A stretch of 64,000 nt of DNA. It comes from Corynebacterium glucuronolyticum (GTDB taxonomy: Bacteria > Actinomycetota > Actinomycetes > Mycobacteriales > Mycobacteriaceae). The position numbers were made by a program, and so were the translations under genes. The stretch spans positions 1 to 64,000 of the forward strand of contig JALFAQ010000067.1 in assembly GCA_022772305.1 (NCBI GenBank), written 5' to 3'. Positions 26,128 to 34,884 of the stretch are shown here, in pieces (position 1 is the stretch's first letter; the number at the start of each line of letters is the position of its first letter). The notes beneath the pieces were generated by a model that was given only the letters and a program-made list of their open reading frames with translations, searched no databases and had not been told where the DNA came from.

Positions 26128-27255
26128 ATGTTCGAGTCCGTAGAGTTGACCGGCCCCACGCAGTCGGTCGTTTTCTGGGCTGCGCTCATCGCTCCGGTCC
26201 TCTTCCTCCTTACCCGGCAGAAATGCCGCGTGACCACGGTTTCTGTTCTCGTGATTGGAGTCGCCGTGGCCGCCGCATGGATCCTCCACGCGCCACCTGC
26301 CCTCGCCATTGGCGGTGGGCTCCTCCTTCTTCTCCTTTCCGCTTGTCGACGCCCCGGTCATGCCCTTTTCGTCGCCGTCGCCCTCGTCGGTTCCATCGGT
26401 ATCGTCAACACCCAGTTCCAGATGGTTCCCACCGTCGGTGCCATCACCAACCGCGTCGACTACGTCCCCTACGCGCAGCTTTCCAGCGTCCGTCTAGGCC
26501 ACAGCGTCCGCACGAGCCTGGTCCTCGGCCGCGGTCGGCCCGCCGAGGTCTACCTTCCCCCGGCGTACTTCGCCGGCGCCCGCCCGCCCGTCCTCGTCCT
26601 CATGCACGGCAACCCCGGCTCCCCGTCGATGTGGATGAATGAGGGCCAGGTTCCCCAGCTTTTCGACGAGTTCCAGGCCACCCATTCCGGCATGGCCCCC
26701 GTCGTCGTTTCCGTCGACGCTACCGGCTCCTTCACCGGCAACCCCCTCTGCGTCGGCTGGGCTCACGACTACATTTCCGACGAATTACCCCTGGCCATCA
26801 CCCAATTCTTCCGGGTGGATGAGGAGCGCAGCCACTGGGTCCTCGGCGGCCTTAGCTACGGCGGCACCTGCGCCTTGCAAATTGCCACGACCGCCCCAGA
26901 CTCCTACGGCGGCTACATCGACATGTCAGGCCAGCGCGAGCCTCTCGCCGGAACCAAGCAAGAAACCGTCGACAAGTATTTCGGTGGCGACCCCGAAGCA
27001 TACCGAGAGAATAACCCCCGTGAGCTGCTCAGTGACCGCCAAAAGTACGTCGGCATCCCCGTCCGCTTCATCGTGGGCGATGCCGACAGGGACTACCGCC
27101 CCGGCATGGAGGAGCTGTACGGCCTTGCCAGGCAGGCCGGTATGAACGCGACGCTGACGATCCTGCCGGGTGGCCATGACTTCCGCGTGTGGCGCCAAGG
27201 CCTTATCAGTTCACTTGATTTTATTGCCCAAATTGGAGGCATTGACCGTGCGTAG
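26128..27255 (+). CDS. Membrane-anchored esterase of alpha/beta-hydrolase fold
   Basis: A 375-residue protein. The first 95 residues form about three or four membrane helices. The rest is a hydrolase domain: VLVLMHGNPGSP oxyanion region, GGLSYGGT nucleophile elbow (Ser), Asp in VGDADRDY, His in GGHDFRVW. ATG 26128 lies 6 nt after TATATT (26116-26121), a leaderless-type promoter. It overlaps the next gene (an aminoacyl-phosphatidylglycerol synthase-like protein) by 8 nt. In other bacteria such synthases are paired with hydrolases that remove the amino acid from lipid; this may be the hydrolase, but the substrate is inferred. Confidence 0.7.
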   Translation: MFESVELTGPTQSVVFWAALIAPVLFLLTRQKCRVTTVSVLVIGVAVAAAWILHAPPALAIGGGLLLLLLSACRRPGHALFVAVALVGSIGIVNTQFQMVPTVGAITNRVDYVPYAQLSSVRLGHSVRTSLVLGRGRPAEVYLPPAYFAGARPPVLVLMHGNPGSPSMWMNEGQVPQLFDEFQATHSGMAPVVVSVDATGSFTGNPLCVGWAHDYISDELPLAITQFFRVDEERSHWVLGGLSYGGTCALQIATTAPDSYGGYIDMSGQREPLAGTKQETVDKYFGGDPEAYRENNPRELLSDRQKYVGIPVRFIVGDADRDYRPGMEELYGLARQAGMNATLTILPGGHDFRVWRQGLISSLDFIAQIGGIDRA

Positions 27256-29533
27256 AGCACAATTCCTCTGTAAAACCCTCGCCCATGCCGCCAGTGGCGC
27301 GCCGGTGACGTGGACACTCGTCGCCCTGGGCTGGATCCTCTTCGCCGTGTGCACTCGCACTGACACCCTTGGGGCGCTGAGCCTCGACATCCCCATCAAT
27401 GCCCTGGACATCCTCACCTCGGGACTTACCTTTTCGACGCTCCCCTCCGGCATTGCCGCCACCGTCCTGGCATTGACCGGTGCCACCTACACGGAGAGGA
27501 AACTGGGTTCTACCTGGTACGCAGCCGTAATTTTGGTGATCCAACTCGTGGGTGGATTAAGTGGTGCCTTCATCGCCTGGGCCGTCGTCAACCCGCTCAC
27601 TCCGTGGGGCATCGAATTGCGCGGGCAAGAACTGCTCACGCCCTTCATGTGGATCGTCGGCGCGTCCGCTATGGGTTCGGCGCGCTTCACTATTTTGTGG
27701 CGCCGCCGCGTCCGTACGCTCATCGTTGCCTCGGTCATCACGGTTGTGCTCTACTCGGGCACCCTGACGCAGCTGTGCGTCGCTGTTGCTGCGTTTGTTG
27801 GCCTTGGCCTGGGAATAGTGCTCTGGAATCGACCCATTCGCTTTGCTCGCCCGACGGTTTCTCTCGCAGAAGCACGCGTCCTCGTCGGTCTCATGGTTGC
27901 CGGCATCGGTTTAGGGCCTCTCATCGCAGCTCTGAGCCCATATTCTGCCGGTGTGTTGTCGGGGCTCGGCAAACTCACCGACCTCGCGGCCCTCTGCTCC
28001 CAGTTCGATTCGCTGGGCAACTGCGTCTCGGAGGATTCGGTCAACAGCGTGGCGATGACCATTTTGCCAGCAATCATCATGCTCATCCTGGTTTTCGGTT
28101 TATTCCGCGGCCGCCGCCTCGCCTGGTGGGGCACCGTCATCACCTTCCTGTTCACCCTCCCCGTCGTCATCATCGAAGCCTCCATTTTCCACGCATTACC
28201 CGAGGACCCGGCATGGTTCTTCTCAGTGAGTGTGACGTCGGTTGCGGTCCCTTGGATCCTCGGCTTCCTCGTCCTCGCCACCACCGCCCGCCTCTTCCGC
28301 GTCAAAGGTGGCGAACTCCTCTTTGCTCGCATTTTGCTTTTCGACGCCCTTCTCGCAGCTCTCCTCTGGTTTCTTCTCGGTGGGGTGGGGCGGTGGTCCG
28401 CTCTCCCTCTCGTCTACCTCCCACCGATGCTCCGGGAGATTGTGTTGGGCTCGACCCCCTCGTGGCGTTTTGTGCTTGCTTCCTCGGTGTTTTGGATTAT
28501 TTTCGCCGCCGGCCTGTGGTGGGCGCTGCGCCGTCCCCCGCGGCTCCCTCACGATTCCGATCGCGCCCGCGCCCTGGCGTTCCTGGATTCTGGGGTGGGG
28601 GATCACCTGTCGCACATGACGCTGTGGCCCGGCAATGAGTATTTCTTTACCGACGACGGCTACGTCGCTTACCAGGTTCACAACCTCGTTGCGGTCACGG
28701 TCGGCAGCCCGGTGTCCGCCCATCCGGAGCGCCTTGCCGACGCATTTCAGGACCATTGCCGCAGGCAGGGCCTCAAATGTGCTTGGTACTCTGTGCCTAC
28801 CGCCTTCGCCGAGACCCGCCCTGGCGCCCGCGTCCAGGTGGCTGAGGAATCGATCATCGACGTTTCGGATGTTTCTTTCCGAGGCAAGAAGTTCCAGGAT
28901 GTCAGAACTGCAACAAACCGCGCGGTCAAGGAGCATATCCGCTCCGTGTGGGGGAGGTGGGACGATTTCGATCCCCTCACCCACCAACGCATCCGCGCTC
29001 TCTCTGAGGAGTGGGTGTCGGAGAAGTCGCTGCCGGAGATGGGTTTCACGTTGGGTGGGGTGGATTCGCTTGCGGATCCTCGTGTGCGGTTGATGGTGGC
29101 GCTTGATGACGCGGGTCGCGTCCACGGTGTGACGAGTTGGCTTCCGGCTCCCGGTGGTTGGGTTTTGGACCTAATGCGCCGGGATACGGAGGGTTTCCGC
29201 TCGGTGGTGGAGTTTCTTATTGCCGAGACCGCTCGTCGCGCGCATTCGGATGGTTTGTCGTGGATTAGTTTGTCGGGTGCTCCGCTTGCGCATTCGTCGG
29301 TGGAGGGGGAGTCGTCGGCGGTCGATGGGGTGTTGGAGAAAATGGGTGCGTTGTTGGAGCCTTGGTACGGTTTTCGGTCTCTAGCGGCGTTTAAACGTAA
29401 GTTTCAGCCGGTGCATGAGAAGTGGTGGTTGTGTTATGGGGATGTGGCTGATTTGCCGGCGGTGGGGTTGGCTGTGACGAATTGTTATGTGGATGTGTGG
29501 GATGTGGCGCGGGTGGCGTTGCATCGTAAATAG
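27248..29533 (+). CDS. Aminoacyl-phosphatidylglycerol synthase-like (DUF2156) membrane protein
   Basis: A 761-residue protein starting at GTG 27248 within the previous gene. The first roughly 430 residues carry many membrane helices; the last roughly 300 form a GNAT-like DUF2156 domain (FFTDDGYVAYQVHNLVAVTVGSPVSA, DVRTATNRAVKEHI, GGWVLDLMRRDTEGFRSVVEFLI). This architecture is that of MprF/LysX-C and AlaPGS enzymes, which move an amino acid from tRNA to phosphatidylglycerol and make the membrane less negative. C. glutamicum has such alanyl transferases. The amino acid used here is unknown. Confidence 0.78.
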   Translation: MRRAQFLCKTLAHAASGAPVTWTLVALGWILFAVCTRTDTLGALSLDIPINALDILTSGLTFSTLPSGIAATVLALTGATYTERKLGSTWYAAVILVIQLVGGLSGAFIAWAVVNPLTPWGIELRGQELLTPFMWIVGASAMGSARFTILWRRRVRTLIVASVITVVLYSGTLTQLCVAVAAFVGLGLGIVLWNRPIRFARPTVSLAEARVLVGLMVAGIGLGPLIAALSPYSAGVLSGLGKLTDLAALCSQFDSLGNCVSEDSVNSVAMTILPAIIMLILVFGLFRGRRLAWWGTVITFLFTLPVVIIEASIFHALPEDPAWFFSVSVTSVAVPWILGFLVLATTARLFRVKGGELLFARILLFDALLAALLWFLLGGVGRWSALPLVYLPPMLREIVLGSTPSWRFVLASSVFWIIFAAGLWWALRRPPRLPHDSDRARALAFLDSGVGDHLSHMTLWPGNEYFFTDDGYVAYQVHNLVAVTVGSPVSAHPERLADAFQDHCRRQGLKCAWYSVPTAFAETRPGARVQVAEESIIDVSDVSFRGKKFQDVRTATNRAVKEHIRSVWGRWDDFDPLTHQRIRALSEEWVSEKSLPEMGFTLGGVDSLADPRVRLMVALDDAGRVHGVTSWLPAPGGWVLDLMRRDTEGFRSVVEFLIAETARRAHSDGLSWISLSGAPLAHSSVEGESSAVDGVLEKMGALLEPWYGFRSLAAFKRKFQPVHEKWWLCYGDVADLPAVGLAVTNCYVDVWDVARVALHRK

Positions 29534-29539
29534 GGTGCC

Positions 29540-29589
29540 TGTGGATAGCTTTCCGGAGTGGGTTTTCTGGTTTTGGGGAGTTATCCACA
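29540..29589. other. Pair of inverted DnaA-box-like sites
   Basis: TTATCCACA (29581-29589) is a perfect DnaA box. TGTGGATAG (29540-29548) is its reverse complement with one change. They face each other across a 108-bp intergenic stretch; nothing else suggests an origin here. Confidence 0.45.
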
Positions 29590-29641
29590 GTTTTGGGCGG
29601 TGGCCTGTTGCGGGATGCGGACCACTTTTAGTGTGCGGGGT

Positions 29642-30826
29642 ATGAAAAGAATTACGAAGATTGTTTCTGCGTTTCAGGGTCCGGAGTTGCTTCGCGAGGT
29701 GTGGAAGGCACGCAAGACGAACCCGGATTTGGCTCGTGAGTGGTCACGTTTGTACGGCTTGTCGGAGGAGATGGTCCGGGAGTGGATGCATGCGTCGAAG
29801 AATTGGGGCACATTTTCTGACCCGGATGTGCTGGTCGAGGCGGAAAAGCTGTCGGTGGCGAAGTTGGTGCTCATCTCGAAGGCGATGAACAATGTGGCGA
29901 AGGATGAGCGAGAGGGGCTGCGAGCGCGGCTGGTGGCGATTGCCGGTGGGCTGACGTGGCAGGAGTTGAAGGCGAAGGCGGCGCTTTTGGCGAAGGAGGT
30001 GCGTCGGCCGGAGGCGCGGTCGTCGGTGACGGTGTCGAAGGTGACGGATGGCCAGGGGATGAAGCATGCGCATGTGCGCCTGAAGCCGGCGATTATGGAG
30101 AAGTTGATCGCGCGGTTGCAGCAGCTCAGTGGGGCTCCGCCGGGCTCGGATGAGTCGGTTGTGTTGGGTTCTGGTTTGGAGAGGCTTATCGACGCCCCGT
30201 CGTCCGGTCTCCCCGATGTTTCTGGTTCGTTCGGGCGGACCCTGGGCCCTGCGTTCATTTTGGCGATTCCAGGCACGAAGTACATTGGCGACGGCAAGTA
30301 TGCGACAACGGACGGCGAGATCATTATCGGCAGGGAAGAGGCAGAGACCCGCCTGTCTCCGTATGGGTGGGTCGTTATCTACGACGGCACGAACCACATT
30401 GGCGAGTGCTATGAGCTGGAAAACGAGCGCTTTGCCTCGCCGATGCTGCGCCAAGCGATCACCATTGACCAGATCTTTTGTGCCCACCCGGGCTGTACGC
30501 AGCTGGCCTCCCATTTCGAGATGCACCACACCATCGCCTACAAGGATGGTGGCAAGACGAACGCTGTCGAGATTATCGGCTTGTGTGTGAACCACAACCG
30601 CCAAAACGACGACGACCCAGCCAAAGTGAAAAACGGCCGCCACATCCGTGACGAGGATGGCCGTGCCGCCTGGATTCCCCCGGAGGGCGGCGAGCCCCTC
30701 CACAACCAGATGCCGGCCACCGAGTACGCCGGCAACGCCATAGCCCGTCGGATCCTGGAAACAGAAAGCGTCGATAAGCAGGAAAAAGAACGTAGAAATG
30801 GGCACAATCCTACACTGAAGGAATGA
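29642..30826 (+). CDS. HNH endonuclease-domain protein
   Basis: A 394-residue protein. A helical N-terminal two-thirds resembles the DUF222-like region often found with HNH in Actinobacteria. The C-terminal HNH motif is clear: CAHPGC, EMHHTIAYKDGG, LCVNHNRQND (about residues 280-322), giving Zn Cys pairs and the catalytic His. Whether it cuts DNA, and whether it is mobile, cannot be seen. It overlaps the next gene by 4 nt (ATGA), unusual for a selfish element and suggesting a resident gene. Confidence 0.75.
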   Translation: MKRITKIVSAFQGPELLREVWKARKTNPDLAREWSRLYGLSEEMVREWMHASKNWGTFSDPDVLVEAEKLSVAKLVLISKAMNNVAKDEREGLRARLVAIAGGLTWQELKAKAALLAKEVRRPEARSSVTVSKVTDGQGMKHAHVRLKPAIMEKLIARLQQLSGAPPGSDESVVLGSGLERLIDAPSSGLPDVSGSFGRTLGPAFILAIPGTKYIGDGKYATTDGEIIIGREEAETRLSPYGWVVIYDGTNHIGECYELENERFASPMLRQAITIDQIFCAHPGCTQLASHFEMHHTIAYKDGGKTNAVEIIGLCVNHNRQNDDDPAKVKNGRHIRDEDGRAAWIPPEGGEPLHNQMPATEYAGNAIARRILETESVDKQEKERRNGHNPTLKE

Positions 30827-31191
30827 CCGACTCGACTCTTACTAGTGCCCTCGAGCGGGTGCGCGCCTACGCCGAGCACCCCGACAGCACCCCCAAACCC
30901 GAGCGAAAAGTCCTGAAAGAGGCCGTAAAGCTCTCCGTGGAGGAGGTGGGTGCCCGCGCCCCCGGCCACTCCGTCGAGCTCCGCGTTCCGCCCTACGCCG
31001 CCGTGCAATGTATCGACGGCCCCCGACACACCCGTGGCACGCCACCCAACGTGGTGGAAATGTCGCCTGTGGTGTGGCTCCGCCTGGCCCTCGGGCTGCA
31101 ATCATTTGACGACGCCCTCTCCACCGGCGCCATTTCCGCCAGCGGCAACCGCGCCACGGAGGTAGGTAAGCATCTCCCTATCAGCCGATAG
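30823..31191 (+). CDS. Sterol-carrier (SCP2)-like family protein
   Basis: A 122-residue protein with SVELRVPPYAAVQCIDGPRHTRGTPPNVVEMSPVVWLRLALG, the core of a small family seen next to purF in M. tuberculosis (Rv0807) and corynebacteria, distantly like SCP2 domains. Its substrate is unknown. The neighbour HNH gene overlaps its start; the iron box of the transporter overlaps its stop. Confidence 0.7.
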   Translation: MTDSTLTSALERVRAYAEHPDSTPKPERKVLKEAVKLSVEEVGARAPGHSVELRVPPYAAVQCIDGPRHTRGTPPNVVEMSPVVWLRLALGLQSFDDALSTGAISASGNRATEVGKHLPISR

Positions 31192-31206
31192 GTTAGCATT
31201 ACCTTC
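31188..31206. promoter_or_regulatory. DtxR-like iron box before the VIT1 gene
   Basis: 14 of 19 bases match the DtxR consensus, including TAGGTTAG and ACCT. It overlaps the probable -35 region for the -10 at 31229-31234 (GATAAT), a position suited to repression. Confidence 0.55.
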
Positions 31207-31243
31207 GGTGAAAAAGCCTTTAAGCTGCGATAATGTGGCGCTC

Positions 31244-31933
31244 ATGGGAGAAGAACAATCCATTGCTGCCAAGCTGAATTGGCTCCGCGCCGGAGTCCTC
31301 GGCGCCAACGACGGCATCATTTCCACTGCCGGTGTCGTCATGGGTGTCGCCGCCACCGGCGCTTCCCTGAGTGCAATCGCCACTGCCGGAATGGCAGCCG
31401 TTACCGCAGGTGCCGTGTCCATGGCGCTCGGTGAGTATGTGTCCGTCTCCGCCCAGCGCGACACCGAGCGCGCCATGATCAAGCAGCATGCCGAGGAGGT
31501 GCGGGAAACCCCTCACGATTTGAAGGCGGATATCGTCTCGACGCTGCAAAAGCGGGGCCTGAATCCAGAGACAGCGCGGGTGGCTGCGGACGAGTTGGCC
31601 GCCGGCGATCTGCTGCATGCGCACCTCATGGTGCATCACAACGTGGATTCCAAAGAGCTGACAAACCCGTGGGCCGCCGCCATCAGTTCTGCAGTATCGT
31701 TCCTGCTTGGCAGTATTTTCCCCTTGGTGGCGGTGATGCTTGCCCCGTACGGCTGGCGCGGCGGGATCACACTTGTGGCCACGGTTGTTGCGTTGTCGGT
31801 GACAGGTGGGATTTCGGCGGCGTTGTCGGAGGGGTCGGCGACGCGGTCGGTGGTGCGCTTGATTGTTGGTGGTGCGTTGGCGATGTCTATTACCTACGGT
31901 CTGGGTTATCTCTTTGGTGAGGTGGCCTTGTAG
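31244..31933 (+). CDS. VIT1/CCC1-family iron or manganese transporter
   Basis: A 229-residue protein. ATG 31244 follows a GATAAT -10 element by 9 nt and lacks a ribosome binding site. VIT family features are clear: LRAGVLGANDGIISTAGVVMGVAATGAS at residues about 11-38, SMALGEYVSVSAQRDTERAM (about 58-77), a soluble metal-binding helix pair, then three C-terminal membrane helices. It exports or stores Fe2+/Mn2+; the DtxR-like box fits iron control. Confidence 0.85.
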   Translation: MGEEQSIAAKLNWLRAGVLGANDGIISTAGVVMGVAATGASLSAIATAGMAAVTAGAVSMALGEYVSVSAQRDTERAMIKQHAEEVRETPHDLKADIVSTLQKRGLNPETARVAADELAAGDLLHAHLMVHHNVDSKELTNPWAAAISSAVSFLLGSIFPLVAVMLAPYGWRGGITLVATVVALSVTGGISAALSEGSATRSVVRLIVGGALAMSITYGLGYLFGEVAL

Positions 31934-31944
31934 CTACTACGCTG

Positions 31945-33459
31945 GTGGTCGTGGTATCGAATAACCCAATTCTCGAGGATCAGGCCCACGACGAATGCGG
32001 CGTCTTCGGCGTGTGGGCGCCGGGCGAGGATGTAGCAAAAATTACGTATTATGGTTTGTTTGCTCTCCAACACCGTGGCCAGGAGGCTGCAGGTATTGCG
32101 GTGGGGGATGGCGATCAGGTCGTCGTTTTCAAGGACTTGGGCCTGGTCAGCCAGGTTTTCGATGAACAGTCTTTGCAGGCGCTTCAGGGCCATCTCGCCG
32201 TTGGTCACACTCGCTATTCGACGGCTGGGGGCGTGAAGTGGGAGAACTCCCAGCCCATCTTCCGCACGACGCCGGCGGACACGGACGTGGCTCTTGCGCA
32301 CAACGGTAATCTCATCAATCACCGTCAGCTCATGAAACTGGCACGCGAAAAGGGTCTCATTCCGACTGATACGTATCCTTCCGACTCTGAGGTCACCTGT
32401 GCTTTGCTTGCCGACGGTGCAACCTCCGACACCACCGTCCTCCAATCAGCTTTGAACCTCTTACCCAAGCTCGAGGGTGCATTCTGCTTGGTGTTTACGG
32501 ATGGCCACAACATCTACGCCGCCCGCGACCCCCACGGCGTCCGCCCCCTGTGCCTGGGCCGCCTGGATCGCGGCTGGGTGGTGTCCAGCGAGACGTGTGG
32601 CCTCGATATCGTGGGTGCGTCGTTCGTGCGGGAGATTGATCCAGGCGAGCTTGTCGTGATTAACGATTCTGGCGTGTCGACGATGCGGTTTGCCGAGCCG
32701 AAGCGCAAGGGCTGCATCTTCGAGTACGTGTACTTGGCACGTCCGGACTCTGACCTGCGGGGTCGCTCGGTAAATACGACGCGCGTGGAAATTGGTCGTC
32801 GACTAGCAAAGGAATCCCCAGCAGACGGTGATCTTGTCATTCCGGTTCCGGACTCGGGGACGCCGGCGGCCGTCGGCTATGCGCAAGGGTCGGGGTTGCT
32901 GTACGGCACTGGCCTGGTGAAGAACGCGTACGTGGGGCGGACGTTCATTCAGCCGACGCAGATGTTGCGCCAGCTGGGGATCCGGTTGAAGCTCAACCCG
33001 TTGAAGGATCAGATTCGTGGCAAGCGTCTCGTTGTTGTTGACGATTCCATTGTGCGCGGAAACACCCAGCGTGCACTAATAAGAATGCTTCGTGAGGCGG
33101 GGGCTGCCGAAGTCCACGTCCGCATCGCCAGCCCGCCGGTGAAATGGCCGTGCTTCTACGGCATTGATTTCGCGTCTCCGGGTGAACTGATTGCGAACGC
33201 GGTGGATTCGTCACGTCCGGAGGAGACAGTGGATGCCGTCTGCCAGGCGATTGGCGCGGATTCGCTGGGATACATCTCGGTGGATGCGATGGTGGAGGCC
33301 ACGGAGCAGGATGCGTCGACGCTGTGTTGTGCATGCTTTGATGGAGATTACCCACTTGGCCTGCCGGAAGGTAATAATAATGCCGACTTGGTGCGTGCGA
33401 TGAAGGCCGGTACGTACCCTCTGCCACTGGTCGGTAGTGACTACGATTCAGCCCACTAG
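31945..33459 (+). CDS. purF: Amidophosphoribosyltransferase
   Basis: A 504-residue enzyme committing PRPP and glutamine to purine synthesis. Begins with a 17-residue propeptide, removed to expose the nucleophile Cys18 (DECGVFGVW). Seen: glutaminase domain (LAHNGNLIN), PRPP loop VVVDDSIVRGNT (about residues 363-374), and Cys residues consistent with a 4Fe-4S cluster as in the B. subtilis type (WPCFYGIDF; LCCACFDGDYP). GTG 31945 is the chosen start. It is 20 nt before purM. Confidence 0.95.
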   Translation: MVVVSNNPILEDQAHDECGVFGVWAPGEDVAKITYYGLFALQHRGQEAAGIAVGDGDQVVVFKDLGLVSQVFDEQSLQALQGHLAVGHTRYSTAGGVKWENSQPIFRTTPADTDVALAHNGNLINHRQLMKLAREKGLIPTDTYPSDSEVTCALLADGATSDTTVLQSALNLLPKLEGAFCLVFTDGHNIYAARDPHGVRPLCLGRLDRGWVVSSETCGLDIVGASFVREIDPGELVVINDSGVSTMRFAEPKRKGCIFEYVYLARPDSDLRGRSVNTTRVEIGRRLAKESPADGDLVIPVPDSGTPAAVGYAQGSGLLYGTGLVKNAYVGRTFIQPTQMLRQLGIRLKLNPLKDQIRGKRLVVVDDSIVRGNTQRALIRMLREAGAAEVHVRIASPPVKWPCFYGIDFASPGELIANAVDSSRPEETVDAVCQAIGADSLGYISVDAMVEATEQDASTLCCACFDGDYPLGLPEGNNNADLVRAMKAGTYPLPLVGSDYDSAH

Positions 33460-33479
33460 TTTTTGGATAAAGGATGACC

Positions 33480-34526
33480 ATGACTGACAACACGTATGCT
33501 GCCGCCGGCGTTGATATTGAGGCCGGGGATAAGGCTGTCGAACTGTTCGCCCCGCACGCGAAGCGGGCGTCGCGACCGGAGGTGCGCGGGGGCCTGGGTG
33601 GTTTCGCCGGGCTGTTTGCGCTGGGGAAGTACAAGAAGCCACTGCTGGCTGCTGGTTCCGACGGTGTGGGCACGAAGCTCGTCATCGCTCAGAAGCTGGG
33701 GATTCACAATACGATCGGCATTGACCTGGTCGCGATGTGCGTCGATGACCTGGTGGTGTGTGGCGCAGAGCCGCTGTTTCTGCAGGATTACATTGCCATC
33801 GGCAAGGTTGTGCCTGAGCATGTGGCGCAGATTGTGGAGGGTATCGCCGAGGGCTGCGTTCGCGCCGGGTGTGCGCTTCTCGGTGGTGAGACGGCGGAGC
33901 ACCCCGGCGTGATGCCGGAGGATGAGTACGACATCTCTGCGACGGCTGTTGGCGTTGTGGAGGAGGATGAGGTGCTGGGGCCGCAGCGCGTCCGTGAGGG
34001 CGATGTGGTGATCGGTATGGCTTCTTCTGGTCTGCACTCCAATGGCTACTCGCTGGCCCGCTACGTACTGTTGGAACAGGCACAGTTGCCTCTCGACACG
34101 CACATTGAGGAGCTGGGGCGCACGCTGGGTGAGGAGCTCCTCGAGCCCACGCGCATCTATGCTCTCGACTGCCTGGAACTCATCAACGAGTGCGAGATCC
34201 ACACTTTCTGTCACGTCACCGGCGGTGGCCTTGCGGGCAACCTGTCGCGTGTCATTCCCGAGGGCCTCACGGCCCGCCTGTCGCGCGGAACGTGGAAACC
34301 TTCGCAGGTCTTCCGCTATATCCAGTCGGTGGGGAAGGTGGATCGCTCCGAGATGGAGAAAACCTTCAACATGGGCGTCGGCATGGTGGCTGTTGTGCCG
34401 GCTGCGGAGAAGGAGCGCGTGTTGGCGATCCTCGCTGCTCGTCACGTGGATGCGTGGGAGTTGGGCACGGTGGAGGAGTCTACGGGTGCTGACCGCGTCA
34501 TTTTGGAGGATGAGTACGCGGAGTAG
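33480..34526 (+). CDS. purM: Phosphoribosylformylglycinamidine cyclo-ligase
   Basis: A 348-residue AIR synthase. Motifs: YAAAGVDIEAGDKAVE, AGSDGVGTKL (about residues 61-70), GGETAEHPGVM, MASSGLHSNGYSL. I chose ATG 33480, 6 nt after the purine-rich AAAGGATG site; ATG 33474 would sit on it. It follows purF and ends the operon at a strong terminator. Confidence 0.95.
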   Translation: MTDNTYAAAGVDIEAGDKAVELFAPHAKRASRPEVRGGLGGFAGLFALGKYKKPLLAAGSDGVGTKLVIAQKLGIHNTIGIDLVAMCVDDLVVCGAEPLFLQDYIAIGKVVPEHVAQIVEGIAEGCVRAGCALLGGETAEHPGVMPEDEYDISATAVGVVEEDEVLGPQRVREGDVVIGMASSGLHSNGYSLARYVLLEQAQLPLDTHIEELGRTLGEELLEPTRIYALDCLELINECEIHTFCHVTGGGLAGNLSRVIPEGLTARLSRGTWKPSQVFRYIQSVGKVDRSEMEKTFNMGVGMVAVVPAAEKERVLAILAARHVDAWELGTVEESTGADRVILEDEYAE

Positions 34527-34534
34527 GGCGTGAA

Positions 34535-34566
34535 AAAGGGAGCTCTCAGCGGAGCTCCCTTTTTTG
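34535..34566. terminator. Terminator between purM and DUF3073 gene
   Basis: An 11-bp stem (34535-34545 with 34552-34562) with A and T runs on both sides. Works for both convergent genes. Confidence 0.9.
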
Positions 34567-34571
34567 TTTAG

Positions 34572-34757
34572 TTACTTGTCCTCGTCGGGATCGTAGTCAA
34601 TCCATGCAGCGTATGGATCGTCCTCCTCCTCACGACGTTTGTCCTCCACTTGTCCGGACAGCTCGCGCTGGAGCGATTCCAAGTCCATTTCCGGTGAGTT
34701 GTACTTCAGCCGACGAGCGACTTTCGTTTGCTTAGCCTTGGCACGGCCGCGACCCAT
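34572..34757 (-). CDS. DUF3073 small protein
   Basis: A 61-residue basic-then-acidic protein (MGRGRAKAKQTKVARRLKYN, then a Glu/Asp-rich tail) typical of DUF3073, found next to purM in Actinobacteria (M. tuberculosis Rv0810c). ATG 34757 is preceded by AAGGGGG. Function unknown; the basic start suggests nucleic-acid contact. Confidence 0.8.
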   Translation of the reverse strand: MGRGRAKAKQTKVARRLKYNSPEMDLESLQRELSGQVEDKRREEEDDPYAAWIDYDPDEDK

Positions 34758-34884
34758 GGCCTGACCCCCTTGGAGTTCCAAGAGACACCCGGGTATTTTT
34801 GGTGCCCCATTTTCGTGCAGTTACTAAATATAAATACCTGTGTACACTTTAGCCGGTTTGCACGCAAATTGCTGTATTTACCCC

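Noticed and set aside
29642..30826. HNH gene as a mobile element
   Set aside because: No terminal repeats, no target duplication, and it overlaps the next resident gene by 4 nt.
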